From positions 1 to 64,000 of the forward strand of contig NZ_JACAQA010000015.1 of NCBI RefSeq assembly GCF_013385425.1: DNA of 64,000 bases, read 5' to 3'. Under the pieces are notes generated by a model that was given only the letters and a program-made list of their open reading frames with translations, made no database searches and was not told the origin of the DNA. Below are positions 25,068-34,147 of the stretch, piece by piece. How positions within the stretch are numbered: position 1 is the first letter of the stretch; each line of letters begins with the position of its first letter. A program made the translations under genes and the position numbers. Source of the stretch: Pseudomonas gingeri. Its GTDB lineage: Bacteria > Pseudomonadota > Gammaproteobacteria > Pseudomonadales > Pseudomonadaceae.

Positions 25068-26063
25068 TCAGCGGCGTTGCAAGCGCGGGAACAGGCGCAG
25101 CGCATTGCCCCGGGCAATGGCTTCGTGCTCGTCGGCGCTCAAGCCTTCGAGGGCGCGGAAGTGGTTTACGTTGGCCTGGACGTTGGCGGCCGGCTGGAAC
25201 GGAAAGTCCGTGCCGAACAGGATCTGCGACAGCGGTGCCAGCGTGCGCAGGCCATCGAAGGTCGGCTGGTTGGCCGACATCGCCACGTCGTAGTACAGCC
25301 GTTGCAGTTCCTCGATCACTTCGGTTCCCGGCTTGGGCGTCGGCTTCATCGCCGGCATGCCGGAGAGCAGCGCGATGCGCCGGGCAATCGACGGTAATAC
25401 GCCACCGGCGTGGGGCAGGATCAGGTTCAGCTCCGGGCAGCGTTTGAAAGTGTTGGAAAACACCAGGTCGATCACCGTGCGGGCGGTGTCCACCGGGAAC
25501 TCGAACAACGGCGCCGGACGGCCCAGGCCGACCGCATCGAAGCATTGCGGCGAGGTCGGGTGCAGGAACACCGTGGCCTGGCGGCGGTTCAGCTCATCGA
25601 AAATCGGCGCCAGGTCCTCGCTGCCCAGGTACTTGCCGTCGGCGTTGGTTTCGATCACCACCCCGTCGAATTTCAAGGTGTCGAAGGCGTAGGCGATTTC
25701 TGCCAGGGACTCCGCGACGTGGGGCAGCGGCAAGGTGGCGAAGCCGCCGAAACGGCCGGGGTGTTGCCCGATCACGGCGGCGGTGTCTTCGTTGATCGCA
25801 CGGGCCAGGGCCACGCGCTCGTGCTTTTCCTTGAGAAAGCCGACGCTGGGCGAAGACACCGACAGGATCATGGTGTCGATATTGCCGGCGTCCATCACCG
25901 CGAGTGCTTTTTCCGGCGACCATTCCGGCACCGGATAACCGCCGTCCAGGGTCAGCAGGCCGGCGTCGGTCAGCGCGGCCTTGTAGGTGGGCGACAGGCA
26001 ATGGGCATGAACATCGATCAGGCCGCAGTGGCAGCGGGCTGTCGAATCGGTTGGCAGGGACAT
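25068..26063 (-). CDS. ACMSD-like amidohydrolase, putative decarboxylase
   Basis: A 331-residue metal-dependent hydrolase/decarboxylase. The metal-binding H-x-H is in LIDVHAHCLSP at residues about 16-26; a late Asp is in FGTDFPF near residue 290. This pattern fits the amidohydrolase_2 group (aminocarboxymuconate semialdehyde, gamma-resorcylate and 5-carboxyvanillate decarboxylases). Start MSLPTDST is preceded by GGAG. In this operon it could remove a carboxyl group before or after ring cleavage (inference). It starts 14 bp after the metallo-beta-lactamase-fold gene. Confidence 0.87.
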   Translation of the reverse strand: MSLPTDSTARCHCGLIDVHAHCLSPTYKAALTDAGLLTLDGGYPVPEWSPEKALAVMDAGNIDTMILSVSSPSVGFLKEKHERVALARAINEDTAAVIGQHPGRFGGFATLPLPHVAESLAEIAYAFDTLKFDGVVIETNADGKYLGSEDLAPIFDELNRRQATVFLHPTSPQCFDAVGLGRPAPLFEFPVDTARTVIDLVFSNTFKRCPELNLILPHAGGVLPSIARRIALLSGMPAMKPTPKPGTEVIEELQRLYYDVAMSANQPTFDGLRTLAPLSQILFGTDFPFQPAANVQANVNHFRALEGLSADEHEAIARGNALRLFPRLQRR

Positions 26064-26077
26064 GGGGACTCCTCGAC

Positions 26078-27007
26078 TCAGTACAGTTGCAATTCGATCG
26101 GCAACCAGCGGTAGCCGCCATCGCGGGCGACCAGATGGCCATGCCCGGGAAACGGGAAGTGATAGGACAGGACGGCGTAGCGCTTGCGCGCGACTTCTTC
26201 GAGGACCCGCACGCGGGTGTGGGCGGCGGCCGCATTGTCGAAGTCGAACAGGAAACCCCACTCCGGACGCTGCAACAGCAGCACCTGGTGGTGACACAGG
26301 TCGCCCCAGAGCACCAGCGTCCGGTCCTGGCTTTCGATCATGTACAGGGTGTGGCCCGGGCTGTGGCCGGGGGTGCTGACCGCGGTGATACCGGGCAGCA
26401 GTTCGAAACCATCACCGATCAGGATGATGCGTTCTTGTTCGACATAGGGGGTGAGGTTCTTGTGCGCGCCGAGGAAATGGTCGCGCATGTGCGGGTTCAT
26501 CGCTTCGCCCTTGGGCGTCGAGAGGATGCTCAGGTCGGTCCAGTAGTCCAGCTCCCGTGGGTCGATGGCTATCCGCGCATTGGGGTAGAGCAATTGATCG
26601 TCATCGTCCACCAGGCCCCAGCAATGATCGGGGTGGGCATGGGTGAGGGCGACGATATCGATGTCCGCTGGATCAATGCCCGCCGCACGGAGGTTGATCA
26701 GGGCCTGGCCGGTTTGCGCCCCGAAGGTCTTGACGCCGAATTCGGCGTTGACCCCGGCACCGGTATCGAACAGCACCAGTTGGCTGCCGGTGTTGACGAT
26801 CAGGATGTTCTGGTTCAGCGACATCCGGTCCTTGGGCAGGAAGTTGTCTTCCAGCAGTTGGTCGATCTCCTTCGGATCTGCCCCGATAAAGGTCGGATGC
26901 GGCGCGCCCATATGCAGGGGGCCGTCGGTAATGACCGTGCACTCGAATTCGCCATGCATGAAACGAGTCCAGCCACCTTGCAGTTGCTGAGTGAATGAAG
27001 CGCTCAT
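26078..27007 (-). CDS. Metallo-beta-lactamase-fold hydrolase
   Basis: A 309-residue protein with the dinuclear-zinc motif THAHPDH near residue 123, a later His in STPGHSPGHTL and Asp in VLWGDLCHH near 212, the usual order for this fold. No signal peptide, hence cytosolic. MBL-fold enzymes in aromatic operons may open lactones or hydrolyse ring-cleavage products; none is proven for this type. It sits between the extradiol dioxygenase and the amidohydrolase genes. Its leader holds an AAAAACAA site. Confidence 0.88.
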   Translation of the reverse strand: MSASFTQQLQGGWTRFMHGEFECTVITDGPLHMGAPHPTFIGADPKEIDQLLEDNFLPKDRMSLNQNILIVNTGSQLVLFDTGAGVNAEFGVKTFGAQTGQALINLRAAGIDPADIDIVALTHAHPDHCWGLVDDDDQLLYPNARIAIDPRELDYWTDLSILSTPKGEAMNPHMRDHFLGAHKNLTPYVEQERIILIGDGFELLPGITAVSTPGHSPGHTLYMIESQDRTLVLWGDLCHHQVLLLQRPEWGFLFDFDNAAAAHTRVRVLEEVARKRYAVLSYHFPFPGHGHLVARDGGYRWLPIELQLY

Positions 27008-27021
27008 AGATCACCTGTCGG

Positions 27022-27029
27022 TTGTTTTT
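27022..27029 (-). promoter_or_regulatory. AANAANAA (Crc/Hfq-like) site before the MBL-fold gene
   Basis: Minus-strand AAAAACAA, 15 bases before the ATG at 27007, just upstream of the weak AGGTGA ribosome site. Confidence 0.5.
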
Positions 27030-27055
27030 GTCGTATTGATCGAGAGTGTTGCGCC

Positions 27056-27904
27056 TCAGCTCCTGATCCAGGCTTTGCCCCAGGAGTTGAGCGAGTATTC
27101 GCAGTGCGGCCAGACCCCGGCCTGGCGTTGCGGACCGGTGATCTCCAGTTCGCAGGAAATCTCCAGGCGGTTGCGGTCCGCATCCACCACCATGAAGAAC
27201 AGGTTGTTGCCGGGGCCGTGGCGGCCGGGGCCGAAGAAGATGCTGATGTGTTCGGCGGCGAAGCGATCACCCCAGTCGCGAATGTCGTTCCATTCGTTGG
27301 TTTCGTAGCAGTGGTGATCCAGTTCGTTTCTTGAACCACGGAAGAACGCCAGGGAATGGTGTTCGTTGTCCGAGCGCATAAAGCGGGTCATCAGCGCGCC
27401 GTTGGCCTCATCGACTACATCGTCGGACACGGTGAAGCCGACCTTGTTGATGTAAAAGTCCAATACCGCTTCCAGCTCGGTGGTCTGGAACACCACATGC
27501 TGCAGGCGGCCCGGCATGCCGGGGTGACTGGCATCGGGGATATCGCGGCCGACGCCGAACAGTAATTGCCGGCCCTGGGGATCACGAATGCTGAAGGCAT
27601 TGTCTTCCAGCAGGGGCGAGCGGGCGTTTTCGATCTGGCAGTCGCGGGCCTGCAGGTTCACCCGCAGCTGGCTGAGGCTGGCCTGGTCGGCGACGCCATA
27701 GGCGGCGGCGAGAAAACCGTTGCTGTCGGCCGGGCTGATCAGCACGGCGCGTTGCGGCCCGGTCAGCACCCAGGTGCCATCGGCCTGCCGATAGCCCTGT
27801 AGATCAAGCATGCGTTGATAAAAGTCGACCTGGCGCTGCGGCTCCTTGCTGGAGAGGTGCAGGTACAACAGGTGCGCAGGGGTCTGGGTCTGCAAGGTAT
27901 GCAT
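27056..27904 (-). CDS. Extradiol ring-cleavage dioxygenase of the VOC (type I) class
   Basis: A 282-residue protein with two VOC modules: residues about 8-125 and 135-270. In the second the iron ligands can be read as His in LQHVVF, His in LDHHCYE and Glu in RLEISCELE, as in BphC/catechol 2,3-dioxygenases. It would cleave a catechol beside the hydroxyls using Fe(II) and oxygen. Start MHTLQTQTPAHLLYLHL follows AAGGAG; the frame extends far upstream only as an artefact inside the monooxygenase gene. It starts 10 bp after the FAD monooxygenase, its natural supplier of the dihydroxylated ring. Confidence 0.9.
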   Translation of the reverse strand: MHTLQTQTPAHLLYLHLSSKEPQRQVDFYQRMLDLQGYRQADGTWVLTGPQRAVLISPADSNGFLAAAYGVADQASLSQLRVNLQARDCQIENARSPLLEDNAFSIRDPQGRQLLFGVGRDIPDASHPGMPGRLQHVVFQTTELEAVLDFYINKVGFTVSDDVVDEANGALMTRFMRSDNEHHSLAFFRGSRNELDHHCYETNEWNDIRDWGDRFAAEHISIFFGPGRHGPGNNLFFMVVDADRNRLEISCELEITGPQRQAGVWPHCEYSLNSWGKAWIRS

Positions 27905-27914
27905 GACGGTCTCC

Positions 27915-29576
27915 TTAGCGTGAATTTCGCAGTAACGGTTCGTCGAGCGGGAGCGGATCGCTTGCGGCACTGGCCGGGGGCGGCCGAACGCCCAGCAGGG
28001 CGGTGAAACCCTCGGCGATGGCCTGCTCCTCGGCGAGTGGGAAGATCGCCGCGACATAGCGGTCGGGTCGCAACAGCAGCAGTTGGCCGCAGGGTTCACC
28101 GAGCAGCGTGGCCAGGGCACCGTCGCTGTCGACCCATACGTCCGTGCGCGCCGGATCGATCGGGCTGCCCTTGGGCAGGATCAGGATGCGCCGGGCTTCC
28201 AGGCGATCCCACAAGGGCTGTTGCAACGCGCCCAATCGGCTGTCGGCCAGGCTGGCGTATTGCAGCAGGGCAAAGCCGGTGCCGAGGACTTTATCCAGCA
28301 ACACGCCGTTGCCCGCCGCATCCTCGACCTTGGGTTGCGGGAACATCTGCCCGCAACTCAACTGCCCGCTGCTACCGCTGCCGATCACCAGGCCCTGGGT
28401 GAAGCGCGGCTTGGGCTTGAAACGCATCTGCAGGAAGTAGTCGCGCAGCGGCGGCAGCAGGCCGATGACGCGGAACGCGCCACTGATCAGGTTGGCCCGC
28501 CAGACACTGGACGGCGCCATGACCACCCCGAGGCCCAGGGCCAGTTTGATCAGGGCCCAGGCGTGATCGCGGCGCTCGGTTTCATAGCTGTCCAGCGCAT
28601 CGCTGCCGAGCTGTCCCTTGAACACCCCGGCCAACTTCCAGCCCAGGTTGTGGGCATCGCGAACACCGCTGTTCATGCCTTGCCCGGCATAGGGCGGGGT
28701 CAGGTGCGCGGCATCGCCGGCGAGGAAGATCCGGCCTTCGCGCCAACGTTCGGCCACCCGGGCGTGGAAGGTGTAAACGGTCTTGCGCACAATCGAGGTC
28801 GGCTTGTCGCCGCGAAACGGTTTGAGCAGCGCCTTGAGCTGTTCTTCGCCGAGCATCTGCTCGTCGCTTTCATCGGCCTTGAGCATGAACTCGAAGCGCC
28901 GGGTACGATGGGGCCCGGGCACATCCACTGTCGGACGTCGGGCGTCGCAGTACATCCGGCATTGCCAGAACGGATCGTCATCCTGCTCGGTGTCCACCAC
29001 CAGCCAGCGTGACTGGAAACTTGAACCCACCAGGTCGATACCCAGCTGTTTGCGCACCGGGCTGCGGCCGCCGTCACAGGCCACCAGGTAGCGGGCGTGG
29101 ACAGTGAGGATTTCGCCGGCGGCGTTACGCACGCTGGCGGTCACCCCGTGGGCGTCCTGCTCGACATTCAGCAACTCATGGGCGAAGCCGACCCGCAGGT
29201 TTTCGAAGCGGCGCATGCCTTCATGCAAGGTCGCTTCGAACAGCGGTTGGCGGAATGCGTTGCGCTTGGGAAAGCCATACAGGGTCGAGGTCGGTTCGAC
29301 CTTGCCGAAGCAGCGGCCGCCCGGGCGGGTGTAGTAGTGCACGCCATAGCCGGGCACCACATCCTTGAGCACGGCTTGATCCATGCCCACGGCTTGCATG
29401 GTGCGCAGGGATTCATCATCGATCGAGACCGCCCGCGGTTCGCCAACCGTGCTCTGCTTGCGATCGATGATGAACGTGTCCACGCCGGCCTGACCCAGAT
29501 AATTGGCCAAGGTCAGGCCCGTGGGACCGGCGCCGCTGATCAGCACGCCGGTCTTGATGATGTTGGAAGTGGTCAT
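27915..29576 (-). CDS. FAD-dependent aromatic hydroxylase (MhpA/PHBH-like)
   Basis: A 553-residue class A flavoprotein monooxygenase. GAGPTGLTLANYLGQAG (FAD beta-alpha-beta) at residues about 15-31, a DGGRSPVRKQLGI segment near 170, and GDAAHLTPPYAGQGMNSG near 285. Length, with a C-terminal thioredoxin-like extension, fits 3-(3-hydroxyphenyl)propionate hydroxylase and relatives. It would hydroxylate a phenolic ring with NAD(P)H and oxygen. Translated immediately upstream of the dioxygenase gene. The precise phenol is unknown. Confidence 0.92.
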   Translation of the reverse strand: MTTSNIIKTGVLISGAGPTGLTLANYLGQAGVDTFIIDRKQSTVGEPRAVSIDDESLRTMQAVGMDQAVLKDVVPGYGVHYYTRPGGRCFGKVEPTSTLYGFPKRNAFRQPLFEATLHEGMRRFENLRVGFAHELLNVEQDAHGVTASVRNAAGEILTVHARYLVACDGGRSPVRKQLGIDLVGSSFQSRWLVVDTEQDDDPFWQCRMYCDARRPTVDVPGPHRTRRFEFMLKADESDEQMLGEEQLKALLKPFRGDKPTSIVRKTVYTFHARVAERWREGRIFLAGDAAHLTPPYAGQGMNSGVRDAHNLGWKLAGVFKGQLGSDALDSYETERRDHAWALIKLALGLGVVMAPSSVWRANLISGAFRVIGLLPPLRDYFLQMRFKPKPRFTQGLVIGSGSSGQLSCGQMFPQPKVEDAAGNGVLLDKVLGTGFALLQYASLADSRLGALQQPLWDRLEARRILILPKGSPIDPARTDVWVDSDGALATLLGEPCGQLLLLRPDRYVAAIFPLAEEQAIAEGFTALLGVRPPPASAASDPLPLDEPLLRNSR

Positions 29577-29594
29577 GTTCGATACCGAGGTTGT

Positions 29595-30434
29595 TCAGTC
29601 CAGCGGCCGGGGACGCCCGGAAAACGCCTGCATGAGTTGCGAAAGCCGCTGTGCCAATTGCACGACTTGCTGCCCGTACTCGTCATCGCGCTCGGCATCG
29701 CATTCGCTGTCCGGACGCACGCAACTGATGCTGCCGATGACCTTGCCGTCGCTGTCGAAGATCGGTGCCGCGACCCCGCAGATGCCGCTGTCGACTTCGG
29801 CTCGCGAGACGACATAGCCTTTCTTGCGCAGGCGCTGCATCGCGCGGCGAAACTCTTCCCAGTTCTGCCCCAGGCAGCTGAGCCGGATTTCTTCGTGTTT
29901 TTCCAGGTACAGGCGGTTGTGCTGGCGTGAACCCAGGTTGGCGAGAATGGCCTTGGACGTCGCGCCGAGGAACAGCGGACGTGGTGTGCCACGGGTATAG
30001 CTGACCTCACTGGCGATGGTACCGCTCTGGTGTACGCAGACCACCTGGTCCTTGAACAAGCGGCAGGTCAGCCAGACCTGTGAGGGGCCCCACTGTGGGA
30101 ATTCGCTCGCCAGTTGGTTGGCCGCGCGTACCAGCGGGTCGCTGACCCGCAGTTGCCGGTCCCAGGTAATGATCCGGGCGCCGAGCGCATAACGGCCGGC
30201 TTCGACCTGGAACAATAGATCCACTTCGGCCAGTTCACGCACATAGCGGTAGATCGTCGAGCGGGTGAAGCCCATGGCATGACCCAGGTCGTCGACGGTC
30301 CATACCGGCTGGCGTTCGGTAAACAGGTCGAGGACCTTGAGCATGCGCTCCAGGCTCGAGCCCTTGGCGTCGGCAGCGCTGTCCGCGGCATTGGACACCG
30401 CCTGGGAGGTAGCGGGTTTGTTTGCGTCAGTCAT
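29595..30434 (-). CDS. IclR-family transcriptional regulator
   Basis: A 279-residue regulator. The winged helix-turn-helix occupies about residues 28-90 (LERMLKVLDLF, then TVDDLGHAMGFTRSTIYRYV) and the effector-binding domain follows, with SGICGVAAPIFDSDG near 215. It is located inside the operon, 3 bp after the FAH-family gene and 18 bp before the monooxygenase, so it is cotranscribed with what it most likely controls. IclR proteins of this type often respond to the aromatic acid degraded. Confidence 0.94.
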   Translation of the reverse strand: MTDANKPATSQAVSNAADSAADAKGSSLERMLKVLDLFTERQPVWTVDDLGHAMGFTRSTIYRYVRELAEVDLLFQVEAGRYALGARIITWDRQLRVSDPLVRAANQLASEFPQWGPSQVWLTCRLFKDQVVCVHQSGTIASEVSYTRGTPRPLFLGATSKAILANLGSRQHNRLYLEKHEEIRLSCLGQNWEEFRRAMQRLRKKGYVVSRAEVDSGICGVAAPIFDSDGKVIGSISCVRPDSECDAERDDEYGQQVVQLAQRLSQLMQAFSGRPRPLD

Positions 30435-30437
30435 GAT

Positions 30438-31289
30438 TCAGATCTCGTCCGCGATGGTGTTGCGCAGAGTGCCCAGGCCGGAGATTTCCACTTCGACCAC
30501 GTCGCCCGGCTTCATCCACACGGGCGGTTCACGGAACGCACCGACGCCACCGGTGGTACCGCTGACAATCACATCGCCGGGCGCCAGTTCGGTGAAGGTG
30601 CTGCAGTACTCGATCAGTTTGCGCACGTCGAAAATCATGTCGCTGGTGGAGGTGTGCTGCATGACTTCGCCGTTGAGCCGGGTGGTCAGTTCCAGCGCCT
30701 GCGGATCGGGGATTTCATCGGCGGTCACCAGCCAGGGGCCGAAGCCACCGGTCTGCGGAAAGTTCTTGCCGGGCACGAACTGGATCGTATGCTTTTGCCA
30801 GTCGCGCACGCTGCCATCGTTGTAGCAGGCATAGCCGGCCACGTGGTCGAGGGCATTCTCGGCTTTGACATGGCGCGCTTTCTTGCCGATGACGATGGCC
30901 AGCTCACCTTCGAAGTCCAGCTTGTGCGAGGCCTTGGGGCGCAGGATGGCTTGCAGGTGGGCGGCCTGGCTATCGGCGAAGCGGGTGAAGATCATCGGGT
31001 AGGTCGGCATGTCTCGGCCGGTTTCGCGGACATGGGTAGCGTAGTTGATGCCGATGCACAGGACCTTGCCGGGGTTGGGGATCACGGGCAGGAAGGTGAC
31101 TTCGCCGAGTGCCAGGCGTGGCAGCGCGGCGAGGTGCTCCGGGGTCAGGCTGCTGAACAGGCCATGGGTGATCGCGGCTTTCAGGTCATAGCCCAGTTCG
31201 GCTTTCAACGGTTGCAGGTCGAGCAACTGATCGCCGTCGACGATGCCGTAGCTCGGGATGCCCTGGTTGAGGAAGCTGGCAATTTTCAT
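30438..31289 (-). CDS. Fumarylacetoacetate hydrolase-family protein
   Basis: A 283-residue enzyme. The N-terminal domain is followed by the FAH core with VLCIGINYATHVRETG near residue 72 and the metal-binding DFEGELAIVIGK near 118. The family includes C-C hydrolases, acylpyruvases and decarboxylase/isomerases acting on ring-cleavage products. Start MKIASFLN is preceded by AGGAGACAC. Second gene of the operon, 19 bp after the AAHS carrier. In context it would process the product of the extradiol dioxygenase (inference). Confidence 0.93.
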   Translation of the reverse strand: MKIASFLNQGIPSYGIVDGDQLLDLQPLKAELGYDLKAAITHGLFSSLTPEHLAALPRLALGEVTFLPVIPNPGKVLCIGINYATHVRETGRDMPTYPMIFTRFADSQAAHLQAILRPKASHKLDFEGELAIVIGKKARHVKAENALDHVAGYACYNDGSVRDWQKHTIQFVPGKNFPQTGGFGPWLVTADEIPDPQALELTTRLNGEVMQHTSTSDMIFDVRKLIEYCSTFTELAPGDVIVSGTTGGVGAFREPPVWMKPGDVVEVEISGLGTLRNTIADEI

Positions 31290-31308
31290 TGTGTGTCTCC
31301 TGGAAGGA

Positions 31309-32664
31309 TCAATAAGTCGGGGTAGGATGGGAAGCGTGGTCGCGGCGCTGGCTGAAATGAATCGCCAGCAGCGCACCCAGGGCAATCAGGCTGGGAATCA
31401 GGGCCGCCATGAACACGTGCTGGACCTGCCAGCCAAGGCCGACCATCAGGCCGCCGAGCAAGGGCCCGAGGATCGAGCCAATCCGACCGATGCCCAGCGC
31501 CCAGCCAATGCCAGTGGAGCGGATTTCCTGGGGATAGAGTTCGGCGGCCAGGGCGTTCAGCCCGGCTTGGGCGCCTTGAATCAGCAGGCCCATCAATAAC
31601 AACAGGGTCAGGAAGCTTGTCGCCGCGAGCGGCAGCATCACCAGCAGCAGAACCAGCAACTGATAGGCCAGGAACTGTGCGATCAACACCCGATGGGCGC
31701 CCAGGACATCCATCAACCGGCCCTGTACCAGCGAGCCGACGACGCCACCCAGGCTGAACAATACGATCGCCTCGACGCCGGTATGGGCGGGTAGCCGGGC
31801 GCTGCTCAACACCGTCGGCACCCAGCTCATGATCGAGTACAGGATCAGCAGGTTCATGGCATAGGGCAGCCACAGCAGCAGCGTGCGGCGCCACATGCCG
31901 TGCTCGAACAGGCGGCGCGGGGAAATGCGTGGGAGGTTCGCCAGGGGGCGGTTGAACAGCGAGTCCGGCAGGGTTTTCAGGTTCGGCATCAGCCGTGAAA
32001 CGATCCTCAGCACCTGCTCGCGGTTGGCCGCTGTTCGCGAGAGAAATTCGATGGACTCCGGCAGGCTGCGCCACAACAGGTCGGCAAAGATCAACGGCAG
32101 TACCGCACCGCAGATGAACACCGCGCGCCAACCCAGGGCCGGCAACACTTGCTCTGCAACCAGGCCCGCCACCATGGCCCCCAATGGCATGCCGCAAAAT
32201 ACCAGGGTGACCGCGCTGCGGGCATGGCGTCTGGGGGTGTACTCGCAGACCAGGGCAATCAGGTTGGGAACCGCGCCGCCCAGCCCCAGGCCGGTGAGAA
32301 AGCGGGCCAGCAGCAGTTGTTCGTAGTTGTGGCTCAAGGCGGTGCAGAGTGAAAACAGGCTGAAGGTGGCGACGCAGCCGAGCAGGACTTTCTTGCGACC
32401 GATGCGATCGGCCAGGGGCGCCAGGCTCAACGCGCCGATCATCAGCCCGAGCAGGGTACTGGCGAACACCGGGCCGAAGCTGGCCGCCGGCAAACCCAGG
32501 GATTCAGCCATCGGGCCGACCAGGAAACCCATGACTTGGGTGTCGAAGCCGTCGATAGCGGCCAGGATCACGCACAGGCCGATCAACTCGAACTGTAGAC
32601 GCCCCATGGGGCGTTGGTCGATCACGTCGCTCAGGACGTTTTCTGTTGCAGGCACGGTTTGCAT
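31309..32664 (-). CDS. MFS transporter, aromatic acid:H+ symporter (AAHS) type
   Basis: A 451-residue, 12-helix carrier. DGFDTQVMGFLVGPMAESLGL in helix 1 and the loop LADRIGRKKVLLG near residue 85 are marks of the PcaK/BenK family, which takes up aromatic acids by proton symport. It is the first gene of the eleven-gene operon. Its leader has a long A-rich run next to the start codon, a probable Crc/Hfq target, and a candidate sigma-70 promoter about 55 bases upstream. Confidence 0.93.
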   Translation of the reverse strand: MQTVPATENVLSDVIDQRPMGRLQFELIGLCVILAAIDGFDTQVMGFLVGPMAESLGLPAASFGPVFASTLLGLMIGALSLAPLADRIGRKKVLLGCVATFSLFSLCTALSHNYEQLLLARFLTGLGLGGAVPNLIALVCEYTPRRHARSAVTLVFCGMPLGAMVAGLVAEQVLPALGWRAVFICGAVLPLIFADLLWRSLPESIEFLSRTAANREQVLRIVSRLMPNLKTLPDSLFNRPLANLPRISPRRLFEHGMWRRTLLLWLPYAMNLLILYSIMSWVPTVLSSARLPAHTGVEAIVLFSLGGVVGSLVQGRLMDVLGAHRVLIAQFLAYQLLVLLLVMLPLAATSFLTLLLLMGLLIQGAQAGLNALAAELYPQEIRSTGIGWALGIGRIGSILGPLLGGLMVGLGWQVQHVFMAALIPSLIALGALLAIHFSQRRDHASHPTPTY

Positions 32665-32674
32665 GGCATGGACT

Positions 32675-32689
32675 CTTTTTTTTGTTTTT
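32675..32689 (-). promoter_or_regulatory. A-rich Crc/Hfq-like site before the AAHS gene
   Basis: The minus strand reads AAAAACAAAAAAAAG, containing overlapping AANAANAA matches, 11 bases before the ATG. It is the strongest of the three such sites in this operon and lies at its first gene. Confidence 0.6.
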
Positions 32690-32724
32690 GCGGCCCGTGT
32701 TTCGGCAGATGGGCCATGGAGTCC

Positions 32725-32753
32725 AATTTATGCTCATTCAAAAATTCTGTAAA
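32725..32753 (-). promoter_or_regulatory. Candidate sigma-70 promoter of the aromatic operon
   Basis: Minus strand -35 TTTACA (32748-32753), 17-base spacer, -10 TAAATT (32725-32730). An imperfect GGA-rich palindrome, 32757-32774 (GGATTTATAAAATATTCC on +), lies just upstream of the -35 and could be the IclR site. Confidence 0.45.
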
Positions 32754-32829
32754 TAGGGATTTATAAAATATTCCACATTATGAGATTTTGGTTATTTTGT
32801 TGTTCGACGTACCGATGCAGACAAAGACC

Positions 32830-34029
32830 TCAGTCCCCCAGCGCCAAGCCCGCCCTGGCCACCTTCGGTTGTAGTGACAGCCGGGCTTCCTGCGACAAGA
32901 TCAAGAGCAGGCCGAACACCGGGACAATGGCTGCGGCGAACGGGATCGCGGAGGCACCGAGGTGGCTGTCGATCACTGCGCCACCGATGAGTCCACCCAG
33001 GGCGTTGGCGATGTTGAAGGCTGAGATGTTTGCGGTCGCCGCCAGTTCAGGAGCCTTGGCGCCGTACTTCATGACGCGCATTTGCATGGAGGGCAGATTG
33101 GCAAACGTGGTCACGCCATAAAAGAAGGCCGCTCCCAGGAACAGCCATTTGTAGGGGGCGAGGAAGCCGACCAGGATCAGCGCGGCGATCATGGCCAGCG
33201 GCCAGACACTCAGCGAGCGACGCAGGTTGGCATCCGCGGTACGGCCACCGATGCTGTTGCCGGCCACCAGGCCTGCGCCCACCACAACCAATACCCAGGT
33301 GATCGCACTGCGGTCGAACCCGGCAACCTGTTCGGCAACCGGAGCGATATACCCGTACAGCGTCATGAAACCGACCCAGCCGAGGGTGGTGAAGGCCAGG
33401 CTGGCCAGGAGATTGCGGTCACGGAACACCGAAAGCTGGGCCAGCATCGAAGCCGGTTTGTTTTCGGGGCTGCGGGCAATGGTGACGGCGATCATCAGCA
33501 GGGCGACGACCCCCATCACCGCCACGACGAGAAAGGTGCTATGCCAGTCGAAGGTATTGCCGATCCAGGCGCCGGCCGGGACGCCCAGTACATTGGCGAG
33601 TGTCAGGCCACCAAACATCTGGCCGACCGCCCGTCCGGCCATGTTATCGGCCACCATGCGTGTCGCCACCACCGCGCCGATGCCGTAGAACGGACCCTGG
33701 GTGAGACCGGCGACCACGCGGCTGATCAGCAGTGTGGTGTAGTCGCTGCTGAAGGCGGCAATCAGGTTGCCGGCGACGAACAGTCCCATCAGGGCAATCA
33801 GTACGTTGCGTTTTTCGAAGCGCGCCAGCCACAACGTCAGAAGGGGGCCGCCGATCACGATGGCGAGGGCATAGGCGGTAATCAGGTTACCGGCTTGGCC
33901 GGTGCTGATCTTCAGGCTGTCGGCGACCTGGGGCAGGATGCCGGCGATCAGAAATTCGGCGGTGCCGATGGCAAAGGCGGAAAGGGTCAGGATCCAGATC
34001 TGGATCGGCATTCTTGAGGTCAGTGTCAT
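32830..34029 (-). CDS. MFS efflux transporter (DHA1/AraJ-like)
   Basis: A 399-residue, 12-helix carrier. The N-terminus FAIGTAEFLIAGILPQVADSL is characteristic of the AraJ/YdhP group of drug or sugar exporters; a WLARFEKRNVLI loop follows helix 2. It is divergent from a LysR gene across 118 bp that include a perfect inverted repeat, the usual layout for a regulated exporter. It does not share a promoter with the aromatic operon, because 165 bp with its own promoter separate them. Substrate unknown. Confidence 0.92.
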   Translation of the reverse strand: MTLTSRMPIQIWILTLSAFAIGTAEFLIAGILPQVADSLKISTGQAGNLITAYALAIVIGGPLLTLWLARFEKRNVLIALMGLFVAGNLIAAFSSDYTTLLISRVVAGLTQGPFYGIGAVVATRMVADNMAGRAVGQMFGGLTLANVLGVPAGAWIGNTFDWHSTFLVVAVMGVVALLMIAVTIARSPENKPASMLAQLSVFRDRNLLASLAFTTLGWVGFMTLYGYIAPVAEQVAGFDRSAITWVLVVVGAGLVAGNSIGGRTADANLRRSLSVWPLAMIAALILVGFLAPYKWLFLGAAFFYGVTTFANLPSMQMRVMKYGAKAPELAATANISAFNIANALGGLIGGAVIDSHLGASAIPFAAAIVPVFGLLLILSQEARLSLQPKVARAGLALGD

Positions 34030-34130
34030 GGGAGTTCTCCTTGCGCAAAAATCAGTGGATCAGTCGGTTGATGTGGCGAAGATAGACATTGCGGATTCAT
34101 TTGATAATTGCTTAGGATTCGAAATTATAT

Positions 34131-34145
34131 TTCGGAGATTCCGAA
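34131..34145. promoter_or_regulatory. Inverted repeat TTCGGA-N3-TCCGAA, putative LysR operator
   Basis: Perfect 6-bp arms separated by GAT, ending two bases before the LysR start codon at 34148 and lying between the divergent MFS and LysR genes. A site here would fit autorepression. Confidence 0.5.
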
Positions 34146-34147
34146 TA

